Below are positions 51,578-53,606 of a stretch of 53,606 bases of DNA, in pieces. Origin of the DNA: Ruminococcus sp. AM22-13 (GTDB lineage Bacteria > Bacillota > Clostridia > Lachnospirales > Lachnospiraceae). Below the pieces are notes generated by a model that saw nothing but the letters and a program-made list of their open reading frames with translations, did no database searches and was not told the origin of the DNA. Numbering within the stretch: the first letter of the stretch is position 1; each line of letters opens with the position of its first letter. The stretch spans positions 1 through 53,606 of the forward strand of contig NZ_QRIL01000027.1 of assembly GCF_003471165.1 (NCBI RefSeq). Reading direction: 5' to 3'. Made by a program: the position numbers and the translations under genes.

Positions 51578-52561
51578 TTATGCTGCAGACACACCATTTT
51601 CACCTGTGCGTGTCCGGTTTTCTACGCCGGAACGGCGGATTCCTGCAAAGATGGAGCCTGCAATATTATGCCATACACTGAAAATAGCACCTGGAAGAGT
51701 TGCCAGTGGATTGGCTGCAAAGTTAGCTGCTGCCAGAGAAACTGCCAGTCCGCTGTTTTGCATGCCCACTTCAATAGCTATAGCTGTTGTCCGTGTATAT
51801 TCTACATGGAAAATTTTTGCTGCAAGGAGTCCAAGCATCATACCACAGAAATTGTGAATCGCAACAACGCCAAGAACCAGAACTCCGCAGCTTAAGATTT
51901 TCTCTGAATTAATTGCCACGATTCCGCCAATGATCATAACAATGGCTACAACAGAGATCAATGGCATAACATCTGAAACTTTATCTACATGATCTCCTGC
52001 AAGTGTACGGAGAAGGATTCCAAGAAGTACAGGAACCAGAATTACTTTTACAACAGAAAGTACCATTGCCCAGAAGGATACTTTCACCCAGGCACCTGCC
52101 AGAATGTACACAAGAAATGGAGTCATAACAGGAGCAGCCAGAGTGGAAACGATGGTCATTCCTACTGAAAGTGCAACATCACCGCCAGCAATATAGGTAA
52201 TCACATTGCTGGCTGTTCCACCAGGACAGCATCCCACAAGAATCACACCCAGAGCCAGATCTGCGGGAAGATTCATAATTTTACACAATACCCAGGCTAC
52301 GACTGGCATGATCGTATACTGTGCAACTGCGCCAATGATCACTTCCTTTGGTCTGGAAAAAATTGCCCGGAAGTCTTCCAGACGTATGGTCAGTCCCATA
52401 CCAAACATGATCACGCCCAGAAAAACAGATGTATAATTTGTCATCCATGCAAATCCATCCCTCCAGAAAAAGGCAAGGCATGAAAAGGCAATGATGATGA
52501 TTCCAATATATCTGGATGCAAAACTGCTGATTTTTCCTATTTTCTTTAAAATATTTTCCAT
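51578..52561 (-). CDS. BASS-family transporter, probable pantoate/ketopantoate carrier (PanS-like)
   Basis: The 327-residue protein has about ten membrane helices and the bile acid:sodium symporter family motifs FGMGLTIRLEDF, VGCCPGGTASNVITYIAGGD and EVGMQNSGLAVSLA. The start lies three bases after the panC stop, so it belongs to the pantothenate operon. A BASS member, PanS, transports pantoate or ketopantoate in enterics, making that the likely substrate here; this is inference from location and family. Confidence 0.85.
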   Translation of the reverse strand: MENILKKIGKISSFASRYIGIIIIAFSCLAFFWRDGFAWMTNYTSVFLGVIMFGMGLTIRLEDFRAIFSRPKEVIIGAVAQYTIMPVVAWVLCKIMNLPADLALGVILVGCCPGGTASNVITYIAGGDVALSVGMTIVSTLAAPVMTPFLVYILAGAWVKVSFWAMVLSVVKVILVPVLLGILLRTLAGDHVDKVSDVMPLISVVAIVMIIGGIVAINSEKILSCGVLVLGVVAIHNFCGMMLGLLAAKIFHVEYTRTTAIAIEVGMQNSGLAVSLAAANFAANPLATLPGAIFSVWHNIAGSIFAGIRRSGVENRTRTGENGVSAA

Positions 52562-52564
52562 ATA

Positions 52565-53404
52565 TTATACCTCGTAGCTGAAGTTATCGATCAGTCTTGT
52601 TTTGCCAATATAGACAGCCATTGCTACGAGAACATTATGATCAGCTTTTTCCACAGGCTGCATGGTAAGTGCATCTACCATGGAAACGTAATCGATTTTT
52701 GCCAGAGGCTCTGCCTCGATCACTGCACGCATTTTGCCGAGAAGTTCTTCTGCGGAAATACCTGCGTGAATGATTTCCTGTCCGAGTTTTACGGATCTGG
52801 ACAGACAGAGAGCAGCCTTTCTCTCTTCATCGCTTAAATATGTATTTCTGGAGGATTTTGCCAGTCCGTCCTCTTCACGGACGATCGGGCAGCCTACGAT
52901 TTCTATATCAAAATTCAGATCCTGGACCATTTTGCGGATGATGGCCAGCTGCTGAGCATCCTTCTGTCCGAAATATGCTCTGTCCGGGGCTACAATATGG
53001 AACAGCTTGGTTACAACTGTGCACACACCTTTGAAATGGATAGGACGTGTTTTTCCACAAAGTGTCTCAGATAATGTATCGATACTTACAAATGCATGGG
53101 GATCATGATACATTTCAGAAGGTTCAGGGCAGAAGATCAGGTCTGTGCCAAGACTTTCACAGAGTTTGCTGTCGCGTTCGAAATCTCTTGGATATGCCTC
53201 AAGATCCTCTGTCGGACCAAACTGTGTTGGATTGACAAAGTCAGACACAACTACAATGTCGTTCTGTTCTCTGCATTTTTTGATCAGACTTGCATGTCCC
53301 TCATGAAGAAATCCCATTGTTGGAACAAGACCTATAGTTTTACCTTCTTTTTTCCATGCTTTGATCTGTTTTCTTGTTTCTTCTACTGTTTTTGTTACCT
53401 GCAT
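52565..53404 (-). CDS. panC: Pantothenate synthetase
   Basis: The 279-residue enzyme joins pantoate and beta-alanine with ATP. Signatures seen: GLVPTMGFLHEGHASLI with the HxGH motif, VVSDFVNPTQFGPTEDL, PDRAYFGQKDAQQLAII and SSRNTYLS (KMSKS-like). The start is ATG 53404 (MQVTKTVEETR), six bases after AGGAG, rather than the ATG eight codons upstream. Co-transcribed with the panD remnant upstream and the BASS carrier downstream. Confidence 0.96.
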   Translation of the reverse strand: MQVTKTVEETRKQIKAWKKEGKTIGLVPTMGFLHEGHASLIKKCREQNDIVVVSDFVNPTQFGPTEDLEAYPRDFERDSKLCESLGTDLIFCPEPSEMYHDPHAFVSIDTLSETLCGKTRPIHFKGVCTVVTKLFHIVAPDRAYFGQKDAQQLAIIRKMVQDLNFDIEIVGCPIVREEDGLAKSSRNTYLSDEERKAALCLSRSVKLGQEIIHAGISAEELLGKMRAVIEAEPLAKIDYVSMVDALTMQPVEKADHNVLVAMAVYIGKTRLIDNFSYEV

Positions 53405-53513
53405 TGTTATCTCCTCTTTCTCGGTCAATGGACCGGTATCATAGATTTTGAGATAGCCTCTTTTCTGAATTCACTTTCATCTTATGATAGCCTCTAATCT
53501 GATATCAACGTTT

Positions 53514-53606
53514 TCAGGCCATGTCTTTCAGCAGACCATGTTTCTCATAATTGGTCACTCTGCTGATCTTATTCTCTTCATCTACAAATACAACTGCAGG
53601 CTTATG
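53514..53606 (-). CDS. panD: Aspartate 1-decarboxylase C-terminus (partial, runs off window)
   Basis: The last 30 codons of a gene entering from the right edge read [20 protein letters not shown] and end GLLKDMA. This fits the C-terminal strand of PanD, which makes beta-alanine for PanC, and the position directly upstream of panC supports it. The catalytic GS cleavage site is outside the window, so the call rests on a short tail plus context. Confidence 0.55.
   Translation of the reverse strand, partial: HKPAVVFVDEENKISRVTNYEKHGLLKDMA

Noticed and set aside
1..53606. CRISPR arrays, tRNA and rRNA genes
   Set aside because: No regularly spaced identical repeats, no tRNA T-arm (GGTTCGAATCC-like) with cloverleaf, and no rRNA sequence were noticed on either strand.

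Overview
The window looks like a chromosomal segment of an anaerobic, endospore-forming Firmicute of the Lachnospiraceae type (Blautia/Dorea/Mediterraneibacter-like). The basis is an Rnf ferredoxin:NAD+ complex, an alpha/beta-type small acid-soluble spore protein, GerW, a fused FeoA-FeoB, an AT-rich genome with strong AGGAGG ribosome sites, and protein sequences typical of gut clostridia. Genus assignment is inference. Most genes lie on the minus strand.

Region 1 (1-7.2 kb) is an accessory signalling island. It holds a small HTH protein of mobile-element type, a cell-wall-binding-domain scrap, and two intact hybrid sensor histidine kinases. A third kinase is collapsed by an internal deletion. 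The kinases sit downstream of a consensus-like promoter, a cyclic-di-GMP-I (GEMM-I) riboswitch and an intrinsic terminator. The block is bordered by N- and C-terminal pieces of an IS1182-like transposase. One piece is fused to a DinJ/RelB antitoxin fragment; the other abuts a spore protein gene whose 3' end it has replaced.

Region 2 (7.5-30.5 kb) is mostly core housekeeping. It carries an Na+/amino-acid symporter with an attenuator-like leader, two sugar/nucleoside kinases, feoAB, recG, and fakA with its Asp23 partner. It continues with rpmB, a gerW cluster with a DUF2953 protein, a Nudix hydrolase, an ftsW-family/class B PBP pair with a U32 peptidase, zapA and ruvAB.

Region 3 (30.5-43.5 kb) is metabolic: the complete rnfCDGEAB operon, a YprB-like nuclease, an M20 amidohydrolase with a membrane acyltransferase-like protein, and a bioYBDA operon with a BirA-type operator over its start. 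Region 4 (43.6-51.5 kb) is a scrapyard and defence/TA zone. It contains a DUF3990 pair, a TnpR-like passenger protein, IS66 and group II intron relics, hicAB, a complete IS21-family element sitting in a VOC/glyoxalase gene, and a truncated SDR. Region 5 (51.6 kb to the end) is a pantothenate operon: the tail of panD, then panC, then a BASS-family transporter probably moving pantoate.

The most striking non-coding find is a family of about 142-145 bp miniature elements, with copies at 22,451-22,595 and 39,621-39,762. They share 12-bp terminal inverted repeats, each has a perfect 8-bp flanking duplication, the body is nearly identical, and one internal hairpin has been exchanged while remaining a hairpin.
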